The notes beneath the pieces were generated by a model that was given only the letters and a program-made list of their open reading frames with translations, had not been told where the DNA came from and did not search any database. Positions 1 to 8,621 of a stretch of 64,000 nt of DNA are shown here, piece by piece. The first letter of the stretch is position 1. Each line of letters starts with the position of its first letter. Where the stretch lies: the NCBI RefSeq assembly GCF_014284175.1, contig NZ_JACOGA010000002.1, forward strand, positions 62,001 through 126,000, written 5' to 3'. The position numbers were made by a program, and so were the translations under genes. This DNA comes from Affinundibacterium flavidum. Its GTDB lineage: Bacteria; Pseudomonadota; Gammaproteobacteria; Burkholderiales; Burkholderiaceae_D.

Positions 1-1158
1 AAAAAACTGACCTTCCTCAACTACGCATTTGGCAACATTTACGCCGATGGTAAATGCAATATCATCACCAAAGCAGAAAACGGCAATGGCGATGGTGGTG
101 ATGGCTGGGCCGATTACCAACGCGGCTTCGCGGCGAACGAATCAGTTGATGGTGTAGGTGATAGTTGGGATGCCAAACTCAAAGGCAATTTCAATCAACT
201 CAAAAAACTCAAATTGCGCAACCCTAATTTGAAAGTACTGATCTCTCTCGGTGGTTGGACCTGGTCGAAAAATTTCAGTAAATTTTCGATGACCGATGCA
301 TCTCGTAAAGCACTGGTAACGTCTTGCATTAACTTGTACGTCAACGGCAACCTACCAAGTGCCGAAGGTGCCGGTGGCGCTGGTGTTGCCAAAGGCGTTT
401 TTGATGGTTTCGACATTGATTGGGAATATCCTGTTGCAGGTGGTTTACCGACCAATACCTATAACGCTGCAGACAAACAGAACTTCACTTTATTGCTCGC
501 TGAATTCCGCGCACAATTAGATGCTCTCGCAACGAGTAACAAACGCAAGTACTATTTGACCGTCGCTATCGGTGCAGGTGCTGACAAAATTCGCAACACC
601 GAACCAGGTTTATATAGTAAGCATTTAGACTGGGTCAATGTCATGACTTACGATTTCCATGGCGGCTGGGAAGCGACAGGTCCGACGAACTTCCAATCCA
701 ACTTATATCGTGATCCGGCCGCACCAGTCACAGGTGATTTGATCAAATATAACGTTGATGACGCTGTCACTGCTTTAATCGCTGGCGGTATACCAAAAGC
801 AAAAATCGTCGTCGGTATTCCTTTCTATGGACGTGGATGGAAAGGCGTTGCAGCTGGACCTAAAGGTGACGGTTTGTATCAAAGCGCAAGCAGCCCCGCT
901 GCTGGAACTTATGAGGCTGGAATAGAAGACTACAAAGTCTTAGTACAAAAACGTGCGACTCGATATACCCACGCTGTCACTAAACAATTGTGGACCTATG
1001 ACGGCAATGAGTTCTGGAGCTATGACGACCCAAGCGTGATTAGCACCAAATCTAGTTACGTTAAAACTCAAGGACTTGGTGGATTATTTAGCTGGTCTTT
1101 GGATGGCGACGACGCGCAAGGCAATTTGCTTAAAGCGATGACAGCTGTCAGACAATAA
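1..1158 (+). CDS. GH18 family chitinase, 5' end outside window
   Basis: The frame is open from base 1, so the start lies upstream; 385 C-terminal residues are visible. The glycoside hydrolase 18 active site DGFDIDWEYP (pattern DxxDxDxE, the final E being the family acid/base) lies at 403-432. The barrel motifs SLGGWTW (about 244-264), MTYDFHGGW (about 643-669) and a C-terminal LFSWSLDGDD follow in family order. The family hydrolyses beta-1,4-GlcNAc polymers with retention through the substrate N-acetyl group. Chitinases of this type are usually secreted, but the N-terminus and any signal peptide or carbohydrate-binding module are not visible. The gene stands alone, followed by a convergent ankyrin gene. 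Family assignment is firm; the exact substrate is inferred. Confidence 0.93.
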   Translation, partial: KKLTFLNYAFGNIYADGKCNIITKAENGNGDGGDGWADYQRGFAANESVDGVGDSWDAKLKGNFNQLKKLKLRNPNLKVLISLGGWTWSKNFSKFSMTDASRKALVTSCINLYVNGNLPSAEGAGGAGVAKGVFDGFDIDWEYPVAGGLPTNTYNAADKQNFTLLLAEFRAQLDALATSNKRKYYLTVAIGAGADKIRNTEPGLYSKHLDWVNVMTYDFHGGWEATGPTNFQSNLYRDPAAPVTGDLIKYNVDDAVTALIAGGIPKAKIVVGIPFYGRGWKGVAAGPKGDGLYQSASSPAAGTYEAGIEDYKVLVQKRATRYTHAVTKQLWTYDGNEFWSYDDPSVISTKSSYVKTQGLGGLFSWSLDGDDAQGNLLKAMTAVRQ

Positions 1159-1225
1159 ATCCAAAGTCAGAGAGCGCATGAAACAAGCTCGCCTATAGGA
1201 TAAATTTTCATTTTTCACAAACGAC

Positions 1226-1281
1226 AATCAGTGCTGTCCACGTTCTCCCCAAGGAATTTAGGCGGCACTGATTTAGTTTGG
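1226..1281 (+). terminator. possible terminator after the chitinase gene
   Basis: AATCAGTGC at 1226-1234 pairs with GCACTGATT at 1265-1273 across a loop of about 30 bases, followed by a weak T-rich stretch. It sits between two convergent genes, which fits a shared terminator, but the long loop makes the call weak. Confidence 0.3.
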
Positions 1282-1360
1282 GAATTTTACGAAATAATTT
1301 TGATTATTTTCAATCATCTGCATTAAGTCCGAGATTGCCTAGATTGAATAGATTAAATCC

Positions 1361-2059
1361 TTAAAGACTTAAAGGATGCCCCAATAAATTATTTCTAAGA
1401 GGCTGATAATCAGGATGTATTCTATATTCATCAAAACATAGCAATCGCAAAACTTCAACAGGCCGGCGATACCAACTACCCCATGCCAAAGCTGAATCAC
1501 CAAATGCATCACGCCGTTGACGATCAGCACCTGCATCGAGCAATAGTTGTACCGTTTCTGCAGTCCCACATGCCGCAGCCCTATGCAATGCAGTCTCAGC
1601 ACGAGTTCGGCTATCCCGCATAAATGAGCTAGTCGATGCGTTCGCAATGGTAGCGATATTGACATCCGCCCCAGCAGCTAACAATACCCGCAACACCAAG
1701 TCATACTTCGTTCGATCATCATGACATAACGCCGCATGTAAAGCAGATTCATGGTTTATCGGGTCACGGTGATTTACATCCGCTCCACGCTCAAGTAAAA
1801 ATTCACACAAGCGCCAATGCCCGTGAAATGCTGCGCCCCTTAAACCAAGATCCTCACCCAATTCATCTAGTCGTGCGCCCGCATCTAAAGCAATGCGCAT
1901 TGCACTGACATCGCCGTAATAAGCGCACCACTGCAAAATACTTGCGCCGCCTATCGGATCGTTTATGTCGACGGTAGACAGTTTGAGTAAATCAAAGATT
2001 AAATCTGTGCGCCCAGCAGAAAACCGAGCATGCAAACTTTCCATAGTTTTGTCTTTCAT
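1361..2059 (-). CDS. ankyrin repeat protein
   Basis: A 232-residue protein with about four ankyrin-type repeats through most of its length. Recognisable units are GLRGAAFHGHWRLCEFLLERGADVNHRD, HESALHAALC...LRVLLAAGADVN and TALHRAAACGTAETVQLLLDAGAD (each quoted in part). No signal peptide or catalytic domain is evident, so it is probably a cytoplasmic protein-interaction module of unknown partner. The ATG at 2059 is used; an in-frame ATG at codon 6 is an alternative. It is convergent with the chitinase gene and has no operon partner, so the context gives no functional hint. Confidence 0.85.
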   Translation of the reverse strand: MKDKTMESLHARFSAGRTDLIFDLLKLSTVDINDPIGGASILQWCAYYGDVSAMRIALDAGARLDELGEDLGLRGAAFHGHWRLCEFLLERGADVNHRDPINHESALHAALCHDDRTKYDLVLRVLLAAGADVNIATIANASTSSFMRDSRTRAETALHRAAACGTAETVQLLLDAGADRQRRDAFGDSALAWGSWYRRPVEVLRLLCFDEYRIHPDYQPLRNNLLGHPLSL

Positions 2060-2378
2060 GTCGATTGCCTTCTTAATTTTCGTAAAACAACGACTAATCT
2101 ACTGCACACTAAGTAATTTATTTAATGAGCAAAATCGCCTTCATCAAACTTGACTGCCTTCAGATGCTGTTGGCAAATCACGCTAATTTCTCCAGGCGGT
2201 TGCCCCGAAACTAGGGATGAGGCACTATTTACGAGCTACTCAATATTATGTCATCGAATGAGGCCAATATTTGCGGCGATTCTTTAGCTCTATTACATCT
2301 ATTACATCTGTCACATCTACCAATCCTACTAAACGCATCATGATCTGGCTGATGCATTAATTTTCCTTTTGTATTCCA
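2060..2378. other. intergenic region with 9-bp tandem repeat
   Basis: No gene is seen here. At 2289-2315 TCTATTACA occurs twice head to tail and is followed by a degenerate third unit TCTGTCACA. The stretch should carry the promoter of the ankyrin gene on the minus strand, but no convincing -35/-10 pair could be picked by eye. Confidence 0.5.
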
Positions 2379-3422
2379 TCAATCGTGGTAATTATTTGTG
2401 GAAGTGAACATTGGCTCAACTTCGACCGTCAGTTTCGGATTGGCACCAAGTTGATAAGTGAAATTCAAATAATCACCAGCGCTAAAATCAGCGTTGAAGC
2501 GACGTGGGCACGTCAACCCGGAATCATAGGTATTGAGCAGAATATTCTGATAGACAGTAATCGTGGTTAATAACATGGGACTATATCCGCGTGGAACTTC
2601 GCTTGGTATCTGCAAGCGTGCCGCAGGCAAATGCCTTCCCTCTATCGTCTCCCAAGTATGGATCGATTGTCGGTCAACACATAAAATGCTGCCGAGATCA
2701 AATCTACGGTGCTCTAAAGAATTTACCTGATCATTTGAACTCTGCGTAGACAATTCTTCGTCCATATCTAACAAACAAAGCGAGACTCGAATTTGTTCAG
2801 GAATCAATAAAGCATCAGGTGCCTGCTGCATCATGTGCCTGGACAATGCAAGCTGCGGCTCTTTTTCTAAGTTGGCTTGCATTACCTCCAATAAAATGAT
2901 GTCCGGTTTTTGCGCACTTTCAATCTGATAGTGTGCAGCGTCGATAGTCGTAATTTCTGCGATGTACGGCTGCAATCCCAAATGCTCCGCTATGCGCATT
3001 ACGGAATCTATAGACTTTACATGGATATCGATAAGCCTGATTTGTACTTGCTGTGGCTTGAGGCTCAGCATGAGAGGCAGCACTAAGAATGCGTATGGGC
3101 CACACCCGACGTAGAGCAAAGTCACCGGCCGCGCGCTATTTTTCAAATACTGTGCGCAAACCGCTTGATAGGCGCCACGCATAAATTGCACAGTGCGGAC
3201 AAAATCTTTCGCACACAGTGCAGCCGCGTGAGGCGACAAGGCTAAACCATGCACAGTTTGTGTTTCTCCCTTGCTGATATCCTGATCTGGAAGTAGAGGA
3301 AGTTGCCCCAAACTCTCTAACAAATCTAGCAGTGCATTGACCTCTTGAAACAAACTCGATGCCGGTCTCTCGGGACTAAGAAGCGCGTTCACGAGCGGCA
3401 GTAACTTTTCTCTCATCAGCAT
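2379..3422 (-). CDS. SAM-dependent methyltransferase-like protein
   Basis: A 347-residue protein of uncertain function. The segment LLYVGCGPYAFLVLPL resembles glycine-rich motif I of class I SAM methyltransferases. About 30 residues on, an acidic residue follows a beta strand (IRLIDIH), as in motif II. A later stretch (DIILLEVMQANLEKEP, then LIPEQIRVSL) resembles the double-E/proline region of arginine N-methyltransferase folds, although this is only a visual similarity. No signal peptide is seen. Codon 3 (ATG) is an alternative start. It is a single gene followed by an ankyrin gene on the same strand. The Rossmann methyltransferase fold is likely; substrate and reaction are unknown. Confidence 0.55.
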   Translation of the reverse strand: MLMREKLLPLVNALLSPERPASSLFQEVNALLDLLESLGQLPLLPDQDISKGETQTVHGLALSPHAAALCAKDFVRTVQFMRGAYQAVCAQYLKNSARPVTLLYVGCGPYAFLVLPLMLSLKPQQVQIRLIDIHVKSIDSVMRIAEHLGLQPYIAEITTIDAAHYQIESAQKPDIILLEVMQANLEKEPQLALSRHMMQQAPDALLIPEQIRVSLCLLDMDEELSTQSSNDQVNSLEHRRFDLGSILCVDRQSIHTWETIEGRHLPAARLQIPSEVPRGYSPMLLTTITVYQNILLNTYDSGLTCPRRFNADFSAGDYLNFTYQLGANPKLTVEVEPMFTSTNNYHD

Positions 3423-3537
3423 CAGTTAATCAATTTCAAAAGGTCGCGAAGAATTTCATCACGTGTAATATTGGGTGATCTCTACTATACATTTTCGTGA
3501 GGAAGTAATTTAAGATATTTTCTAATCAGCAAAACAA

Positions 3538-3562
3538 AAAAGCCGCAAATATTGCGGCTTTT
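3538..3562 (-). terminator. bidirectional-looking intrinsic terminator downstream of ahpD
   Basis: An 11-bp perfect stem, AAAAGCCGCAA (3538-3548) with TTGCGGCTTTT (3552-3562), and a 3-base loop. Read on the minus strand it is followed by a T-run (TTTTTTGTTTT), so it should end the ahpD transcript. Confidence 0.75.
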
Positions 3563-3688
3563 GTAGCATTTAGAGCAGTCTGTGACTTTCTATTTTGCGC
3601 TACCCATCTCCACCAAGATATGCAGCACCGTAGTAACAAAATCTGATTTCATGTGAATAACACCGAAAACATAACAACATCTGATTTA

Positions 3689-4219
3689 TTACGCTTCAGC
3701 AGCGATCACTTGCGACGCAGCATTAATCACCGCAGCAATCCGACCGACATCACGCAACTGCGTAGTAGACATACCTTCTTTGCGTAACAAATCAAAGTGT
3801 GACTTCACGCAGAAATGACATTTACCGACGATAGAAGCGGCCAAGGCATACATTTCAAAGCGGCGCTTATCGACACCACCATTCGTCGCATAAGCATTCA
3901 TACGCAATTGTGCACCTTGCGTTTTCAGATCTTCATCGTCAGCCATTTCAACAAACGGGTACCAAACATTATTCATCCCCATTAAGGAAGCAGCCGTCAT
4001 AACAGCCTGCACTTCTTCCGGCGCGATATGGCCAGAATTTTTGATCAGATCAATCAAGACCTTACTCTTCGCCGCAAACGCCGCCGCCAAGGCAACCGCT
4101 ACAGCATCATTAGCTTCCAAACTCGAACGTGCAATCGTACTATCCACATTCAAGCGTATATCTTTAGCATAATCAGGAATGCTATTTTTAATCGAAGTAA
4201 GAAATTCCATAGTTTTCAC
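3689..4219 (-). CDS. ahpD: alkyl hydroperoxide reductase AhpD (carboxymuconolactone decarboxylase-like)
   Basis: A 176-residue protein of the AhpD-like fold. The redox motif is visible as Cys134-His-Phe-Cys137 followed by His141, with Glu122 upstream, matching the family's Glu/CxxC/His proton-relay set. AhpD-type proteins use this CxxC pair to pass electrons to the peroxiredoxin AhpC so it can reduce peroxides. The gene lies directly downstream of ahpC on the same strand, separated by about 256 bp that contain a ~98-bp dyad repeat, so co-transcription may be partial. Length is typical for the family. Confident call. Confidence 0.92.
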   Translation of the reverse strand: MKTMEFLTSIKNSIPDYAKDIRLNVDSTIARSSLEANDAVAVALAAAFAAKSKVLIDLIKNSGHIAPEEVQAVMTAASLMGMNNVWYPFVEMADDEDLKTQGAQLRMNAYATNGGVDKRRFEMYALAASIVGKCHFCVKSHFDLLRKEGMSTTQLRDVGRIAAVINAASQVIAAEA

Positions 4220-4379
4220 CTATTAAAAAGCGTTTTTAAAACCCGCCGAAGCGGGTTGATTGTACTGCGAGCACCATTATTAACCAATGACTGGTTAGCC
4301 GTAATCATGATTTGAAGTTCAGAATATTCGAATACATCATCACAATAACGAAATAATGCTAGAACAATTCGACAATTAG

Positions 4380-4477
4380 AAATTCAATTTTAGGAGGACA
4401 GGGCTAGGCGCTTCCCGGAGCAATACACAAGTATTGCGAGGACAAGCAACAACGCCATGTCCCCTACAATTGAATTT
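4380..4477. repeat. 98-bp dyad repeat element A between ahpC and ahpD
   Basis: An imperfect inverted repeat with outer arms AAATTCAATT (4380-4389) and AATTGAATTT (4468-4477). A perfect inner hairpin GCAATAC/GTATTGC is at 4420-4437. On the minus strand it contains TGGCGTTGTTGC and GCGCCTAGC, blocks shared with the element at 21671-21775. Its edge overlaps the ahpC stop codon. It resembles a dispersed palindromic repeat; the function is unknown. Confidence 0.6.
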
Positions 4478-5024
4478 ATAGTGTCGAACCGCCGACTGTA
4501 CGATTACATGGGCAGAGCTCATCCGTTTGCAAACCATCCAAAATACGCAGGATTTCAGTTGGATTACGGCCTACGTTCAAGTTGTTCACAGAAACGTGTT
4601 GAATGACATTGTCTGGATCAACGATGAACGTTGCGCGCAAAGCCACACCAGCATTCACATCACGTACACCCAACATATCCACCAAAGAACCTGTTGCGTC
4701 GCCGAATGCATAGTGATTCAACTTGTCCAGATCTTTGTGCTCACGACGCCATGCCAATTTGCAGAATTCGTTATCGGTAGAGCCACCCAACAAAACAGTA
4801 TCGCGATCTGCGAAATCATTCGTCAATTTAGCGAATTCAACGATTTCAGTTGGGCAGACAAAAGTGAAATCTTTTGGATAGAAATAGATCACTTTCCATT
4901 TACCTGGGAAAGAAGCTTCAGTAATCGTTTCGAAAGCGGAAACACCGTTTTCTTCGTGATGATTAAAACCTGGCTTAGCTGCTGGTACGCTGAATGCGTC
5001 GAGTTTTTGTCCTACAGTTTTCAT
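4476..5024 (-). CDS. ahpC: peroxiredoxin AhpC
   Basis: A 182-residue thiol peroxidase. The peroxidatic cysteine is Cys57 in FTFVCPTE, and the C-terminal CPC motif (Cys171, Cys173) supplies the resolving thiol of a 2-Cys mechanism. It reduces H2O2, organic hydroperoxides and possibly peroxynitrite in the cytosol. Its reductant is expected to be the neighbouring AhpD rather than AhpF, which is absent here. The start is supported by an AGGAG about 8 bases upstream of the ATG at 5024. OxyR control is common for such genes, but no OxyR site was identified by eye. Confidence 0.95.
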   Translation of the reverse strand: MKTVGQKLDAFSVPAAKPGFNHHEENGVSAFETITEASFPGKWKVIYFYPKDFTFVCPTEIVEFAKLTNDFADRDTVLLGGSTDNEFCKLAWRREHKDLDKLNHYAFGDATGSLVDMLGVRDVNAGVALRATFIVDPDNVIQHVSVNNLNVGRNPTEILRILDGLQTDELCPCNRTVGGSTL

Positions 5025-5426
5025 TGATTTCTCCTGATAAATTAAGCTGAGTTAAAGCTGAGTTAAGGCTGACTATTTCTGTGGTTTCGTTAAATTTAAT
5101 ATCAACAACGAATTCGGTTTCAAAACATCAAGAAGAAGTTTATCACTATGAATTTTACTTATCCAATAGATTGTAACTAACAACTCATTAGCGAACGCCT
5201 AAAGGGCAACGACAATTTCTTTCAATGACATCCCATCCATCATAACTGGATTCGACTAAATCAATATGACAGAACAATAAAAACGCGCCTATTTAAATCT
5301 CATAATGAAAACTAGGCACTCCTGATCCGTCCATGTACCTTAAATGTGGTAAGTGCAAGTCAAAATACAATATTTCTATACTCAGCCGTTATAATCTCGC
5401 ATCTTAATTTATTCAATGAGTTCGCC
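5025..5426. other. divergent ahpC/psd intergenic region
   Basis: About 400 bp without a gene between divergent ahpC and psd. Near the ahpC side, at 5045-5074, a 12-bp unit (AAGCTGAGTTAA-like) is repeated about 2.5 times. Promoters for both genes must lie here, but none stands out. The GTG-initiated N-terminal extension of psd (from 5346) is judged non-coding. Confidence 0.5.
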
Positions 5427-6266
5427 GTGTCTGATCGATTAGCCGTACTGCCTCAATATTTCTTACCCAAGTATTTACTAACTGCCTTTGCCGGCTTAGT
5501 CGCCAATGATCGTGGTGGCCGACGCACTACCCGTTTAATTAATTGGTTCGTCAAAAAATACCATGTCAATATGCAGGAAGCGGCGAATCCCGATACTGCA
5601 AGTTACGCTAACTTCAATGAATTTTTCACCCGCGCATTAAGAGCCGATGCGCGTCCGATTACAACTTCAAAGTACGCTTGCCCAGTCGATGGTGCGATCA
5701 GTGAATTCGGAAATATTAACGAAGGCCAGATTTTTCAAGCCAAAGGTCATTATTTTTCTGCCACCGCCTTAGTCGGTGGCGATGCCAGCCTTGCTGCAAA
5801 ATATCACGATGGGCAATTCGCCAATATTTATCTAAGTCCACGTGACTATCACCGCATTCATATGCCTTGCGATGGTCGTTTAAAACGCATGATTTATGTT
5901 CCTGGCGAATTATTTTCAGTCAATCCAACGACAGCTCGCGGCGTTCCTGGCCTGTTCGCCCGCAATGAACGTGTAGTTTGTGTATTTGACTCACCGTATG
6001 GCGAATTCGTCTTGGTTCTGGTCGGCGCTACGGTCGTTGGCAGTATGCAGACTACCTGGCACGGCATTATCAATCCACCACGCAGCAAGCAAGTACGCGA
6101 ATGGAATTATGCTGAACAAAATATCGTCTTGAAAAAAGGCGAAGAAATGGGGCGTTTTTTACTTGGCTCTACGGTCGTCATGCTATTTAACAAAGACAGC
6201 ATGCAATTCAATCCGAATTGGAAATCCGCTGGCTTTGTGCAATTTGGTGAAGAGATGGGTGCTTAA
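5427..6266 (+). CDS. psd: phosphatidylserine decarboxylase proenzyme
   Basis: A 279-residue proenzyme that converts phosphatidylserine to phosphatidylethanolamine at the inner membrane. The self-cleavage motif LGST is present near the C-terminus. Cleavage is expected between Gly247 and Ser248, turning Ser248 into the pyruvoyl group of the alpha chain. Other family segments are AVSDRLAVLPQY at the N-terminus, CPVDGAISEFG and SPRDYHRIHMP. The GTG at 5427 is preferred because the family begins about here (SDRLAVLPQ) and a GAG lies 6 bases upstream; a longer frame from GTG 5346 adds 27 unlikely residues. A single transcription unit. Confidence 0.93.
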   Translation: MSDRLAVLPQYFLPKYLLTAFAGLVANDRGGRRTTRLINWFVKKYHVNMQEAANPDTASYANFNEFFTRALRADARPITTSKYACPVDGAISEFGNINEGQIFQAKGHYFSATALVGGDASLAAKYHDGQFANIYLSPRDYHRIHMPCDGRLKRMIYVPGELFSVNPTTARGVPGLFARNERVVCVFDSPYGEFVLVLVGATVVGSMQTTWHGIINPPRSKQVREWNYAEQNIVLKKGEEMGRFLLGSTVVMLFNKDSMQFNPNWKSAGFVQFGEEMGA

Positions 6267-6466
6267 TTCGGTATCGCTGTCACTTTGCAATTGAATTGAA
6301 GTGAAGTGACAGCCCTGCAAATCTCTACTATTCCGCAACTTCTATCGAACTTCAGCACATTTTTCGCTGAACCTGAATTTCCATTCCCCCTACTTGATTG
6401 AGCTAGCGCAAGTTTTATGATCTTGCGCTGCACAATTTTCTTGCATGCGCTTGAAAATTGATAGAT

Positions 6467-6497
6467 AATCTAAATACGAATTATTCTTATTTAGATT
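6467..6497. promoter_or_regulatory. Fur-box-like palindrome upstream of tonB
   Basis: A 31-bp palindrome with 15-bp arms, one mismatch and a single central base, lying 29 bp before the tonB start. Its core AATACGAATTATTCTTATT (6473-6491) closely resembles the A/T-rich Fur consensus with AAT-repeat symmetry. This predicts iron repression of tonB. Confidence 0.7.
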
Positions 6498-6525
6498 AAA
6501 CTCCAATTTCGATTAGGCTGACTCT

Positions 6526-7173
6526 ATGAATACGCTACAAGCCCCACAACTTCCACGCCGATTTGCGACTGGGTCAGTGATTGCGTTATTGCATGTAGTC
6601 ATATTCGGCTTAATTATCCTCAACCCAGTCAAACATTTTCAGCACGCACCAAAAGAAACCATCGTGATGATGGTTCCGAGCATATTACCTAAGCCAGTGA
6701 CACCCGTTAGCAAGGAAGTTAAAACGACTAATCCGCTCAACACAGCAGCACCGGTAGTACAGCAACTTGCAATTCAACACACTACACAGGATGCAATCAC
6801 AGCAGCGCCGACAACAGCAGAGCTTACACAGCCAGTGATAACTGCGCCAGTTGCCGCCGCACCTACCATTGCAAAAGTTGAACCCGCTGGCCCTAAAGTG
6901 ATTAATGCAGTTGAGTATATTCAAGCACCACAAGCGGACTATCCACCAATGGCACGTCGCATGGGCGAAGAAGGTCGCGTGGTCATGCAAGTCTTGGTAA
7001 ACGACAAAGGTCGTGCTGAAAAAGTAGAAATCTTGAAGTCTTCCGGCTTTGCCCGCTTAGATGAATCCGCCAAAGTGGCTTTATTGCGTGCTTTGTTCAA
7101 ACCTTATGTTGAAGATGGCAAAGCGACGATGGTCTTGGCAACTGCGAGTATCAATTTTTCACTGCGCGGCTAA
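6526..7173 (+). CDS. tonB: energy transducer TonB family protein
   Basis: A 215-residue protein with the TonB layout. There is one N-terminal membrane anchor (about residues 16-36, SVIALLHVVIFGLIILNPV), then a Pro/Thr/Ala-rich periplasmic spacer. The C-terminal domain begins around YPPMARRMGEEGRVVMQVLV and ends in SINFSLRG. The family transmits proton-motive energy to outer-membrane siderophore or cobalamin receptors. No exbB/exbD follow, unlike many tonB operons, so partner genes must be elsewhere. The Fur-like palindrome just upstream suggests induction under iron limitation. Confidence 0.88.
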   Translation: MNTLQAPQLPRRFATGSVIALLHVVIFGLIILNPVKHFQHAPKETIVMMVPSILPKPVTPVSKEVKTTNPLNTAAPVVQQLAIQHTTQDAITAAPTTAELTQPVITAPVAAAPTIAKVEPAGPKVINAVEYIQAPQADYPPMARRMGEEGRVVMQVLVNDKGRAEKVEILKSSGFARLDESAKVALLRALFKPYVEDGKATMVLATASINFSLRG

Positions 7174-7471
7174 GTTAAATAATTATCTACTAATCATCCT
7201 CTAATAATTTTCTAGAGCTGTGAAAAATACATTCGCAGCTGCACGTCAAATACTCAACAAATCTCATCATTCTTCATGAGCAGACTTTTGCGCAACATGA
7301 ATTTCTTGAATAACCAATTTGAAGTCCGAGAGCACAATTACAAGCTATTCACACAAATCGTCTGAATACTAAGTGATCCCGAATCGTTTCCCATGATGGT
7401 TCGAATTTGTGCCAAGTAAATAGTCGAAGTTTGATCCGCTAAATAATTTCAATTAAGGCATCGCTTTCGAC

Positions 7472-7526
7472 TGACAAATTTTGTCAAAATGACGTTTATC
7501 GGAATGCGATTGACAAAGATCGTCAA
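7472..7526. promoter_or_regulatory. paired inverted repeats, candidate PilR enhancer sites
   Basis: TGACAAATTTTGTCA (7472-7486) is a perfect 7-1-7 palindrome, and TTGACAAAGATCGTCAA (7510-7526) has matching TTGAC/GTCAA arms. Their centres are about 39 bp apart and lie roughly 80-115 bp upstream of the sigma-54 promoter, a normal distance for an enhancer-binding protein such as PilR. PilR itself is not in the window. Confidence 0.55.
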
Positions 7527-7588
7527 TAATTACAGTCTTGATCGGCTCCAATTCGTCATTTATGGGCGATAAGCTCAAAAATAAAGTG

Positions 7589-7603
7589 TGGCACAGCTCT
7601 TGC
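7589..7603 (+). promoter_or_regulatory. sigma-54 promoter of pilA
   Basis: TGGCAC (7589-7594), a 5-base spacer and TTGC (7600-7603) match the -24/-12 RpoN consensus exactly. Transcription should start near 7615, about 48 bases before the pilA ATG. This also excludes the in-frame GTG at 7588 as a start. Confidence 0.9.
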
Positions 7604-7662
7604 GTTATGGAAATCGTAGTTCTTTAATGTTGGCCGTTTTAATTAAATCTAAGGAGTTTGAA

Positions 7663-8115
7663 ATGAAATCCACTAAAATGATGACACGCACTCAACAAGG
7701 TTTCACCTTGATCGAATTGATGATTGTAGTTGCGATTATCGGTATTCTGGCTGCTGTAGCATTGCCAGCTTACAAACAATACACAGTAAAAACTCGTTTC
7801 GCTGAAGTAATTGCGGCTACTGGCGGCTTAAAATCAGGCGTAGAAGTATGCGCACAAACTGGCTCATGCCTCACTGCAGGTGCTATCGCAGGTATCGCAG
7901 CAGGTGCTGGTGACATTCCTGCAATCCCTGCTGCCAATAACCACGTTGCATCAGTAGCTATTACAGCAACAGGTACAATTACTGCAACAGCAACTTCAAA
8001 CAATGGTTTAGGTGGTCAGACATATATTTTGATCCCAACATTGACAGCGGGTGGCCAGGTAACATGGGATACCGTTACAGGCACTTGCTATACAGGAACA
8101 CCAAAAATCTGCTAA
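7663..8115 (+). CDS. pilA: type IV major pilin PilA
   Basis: A 150-residue prepilin with a short basic leader ending in Gly13, followed by the class IVa N-terminus [20 protein letters not shown]. Glu5 of the mature protein is present, as needed for methylation and assembly. Four cysteines are visible, two in VCAQTGSC and two in [10 protein letters not shown]. PilD should cleave after Gly13 and N-methylate Phe1, and the subunit then assembles into pili for adhesion, twitching or DNA uptake. The ATG at 7663 has AAGGAG 6 bases upstream. The sigma-54 promoter and upstream repeats point to PilS/PilR control, and a strong terminator follows directly. Confidence 0.95.
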   Translation: MKSTKMMTRTQQGFTLIELMIVVAIIGILAAVALPAYKQYTVKTRFAEVIAATGGLKSGVEVCAQTGSCLTAGAIAGIAAGAGDIPAIPAANNHVASVAITATGTITATATSNNGLGGQTYILIPTLTAGGQVTWDTVTGTCYTGTPKIC

Positions 8116-8159
8116 TCAACTTTTAGCAACTAAGCAATACTTGTCTTAGCAGACTAATT

Positions 8160-8197
8160 AATCCCCTCGTCTTTTTCACAAAGCGAGGGGATTTTCA
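8160..8197 (+). terminator. intrinsic terminator of pilA
   Basis: A perfect 10-bp stem, AATCCCCTCG (8160-8169) with CGAGGGGATT (8184-8193), followed by TTTTC; about 45 bases after the pilA stop. Confidence 0.85.
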
Positions 8198-8621
8198 TTA
8201 CAACACTCTTACATTAAGCTACTACTGTTTTTTCGTCACACTGATCTTGTGAATGAAAATCTAGGGAGATTATGCAAACTATCTACGCACAGATAAATAA
8301 TCTCATTTGCCAAACTTAAATGATCACAAATTGAATGATTTTTTATCAATGGCATCTATAGTAAGATGTCACATAAGATATCAAAGGTAGGGTACCGTGA
8401 ACACCATCAATACAATGGCTCACAGGTAAGAGCGCTCAAACTACAGTCTAGCCTAATGCACCATTAGACTTAGATCACGGGTATCAAACCCAATTCCCAG
8501 CATCTGCAAACAATATTCGCTTGATGCATTCAGCTAAATTATTATCGAAACATTAGTAATTTAAGTGGCTTATCTAAATACTTACAGAAGTATACAAGCC
8601 AGGACAACAAAGTGCGTCGAT
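8198..8621. other. intergenic region with possible tRNA relic
   Basis: No gene is supported. A segment at 8418-8434 resembles a tRNA D-arm (GGCTCACAGGTAAGAGC), and 8475-8492 resembles a T-arm (GGGT...ACCC). CTAATG/CATTAG forms a hairpin between them, but no matching acceptor stem was found. It may be a decayed tRNA or chance. Confidence 0.3.

Noticed and set aside
7588..7662. In-frame GTG that would lengthen PilA by 25 residues
   Set aside because: It lies within the -24 element of the sigma-54 promoter and upstream of the predicted transcript start; the leader from ATG 7663 is of normal prepilin length.
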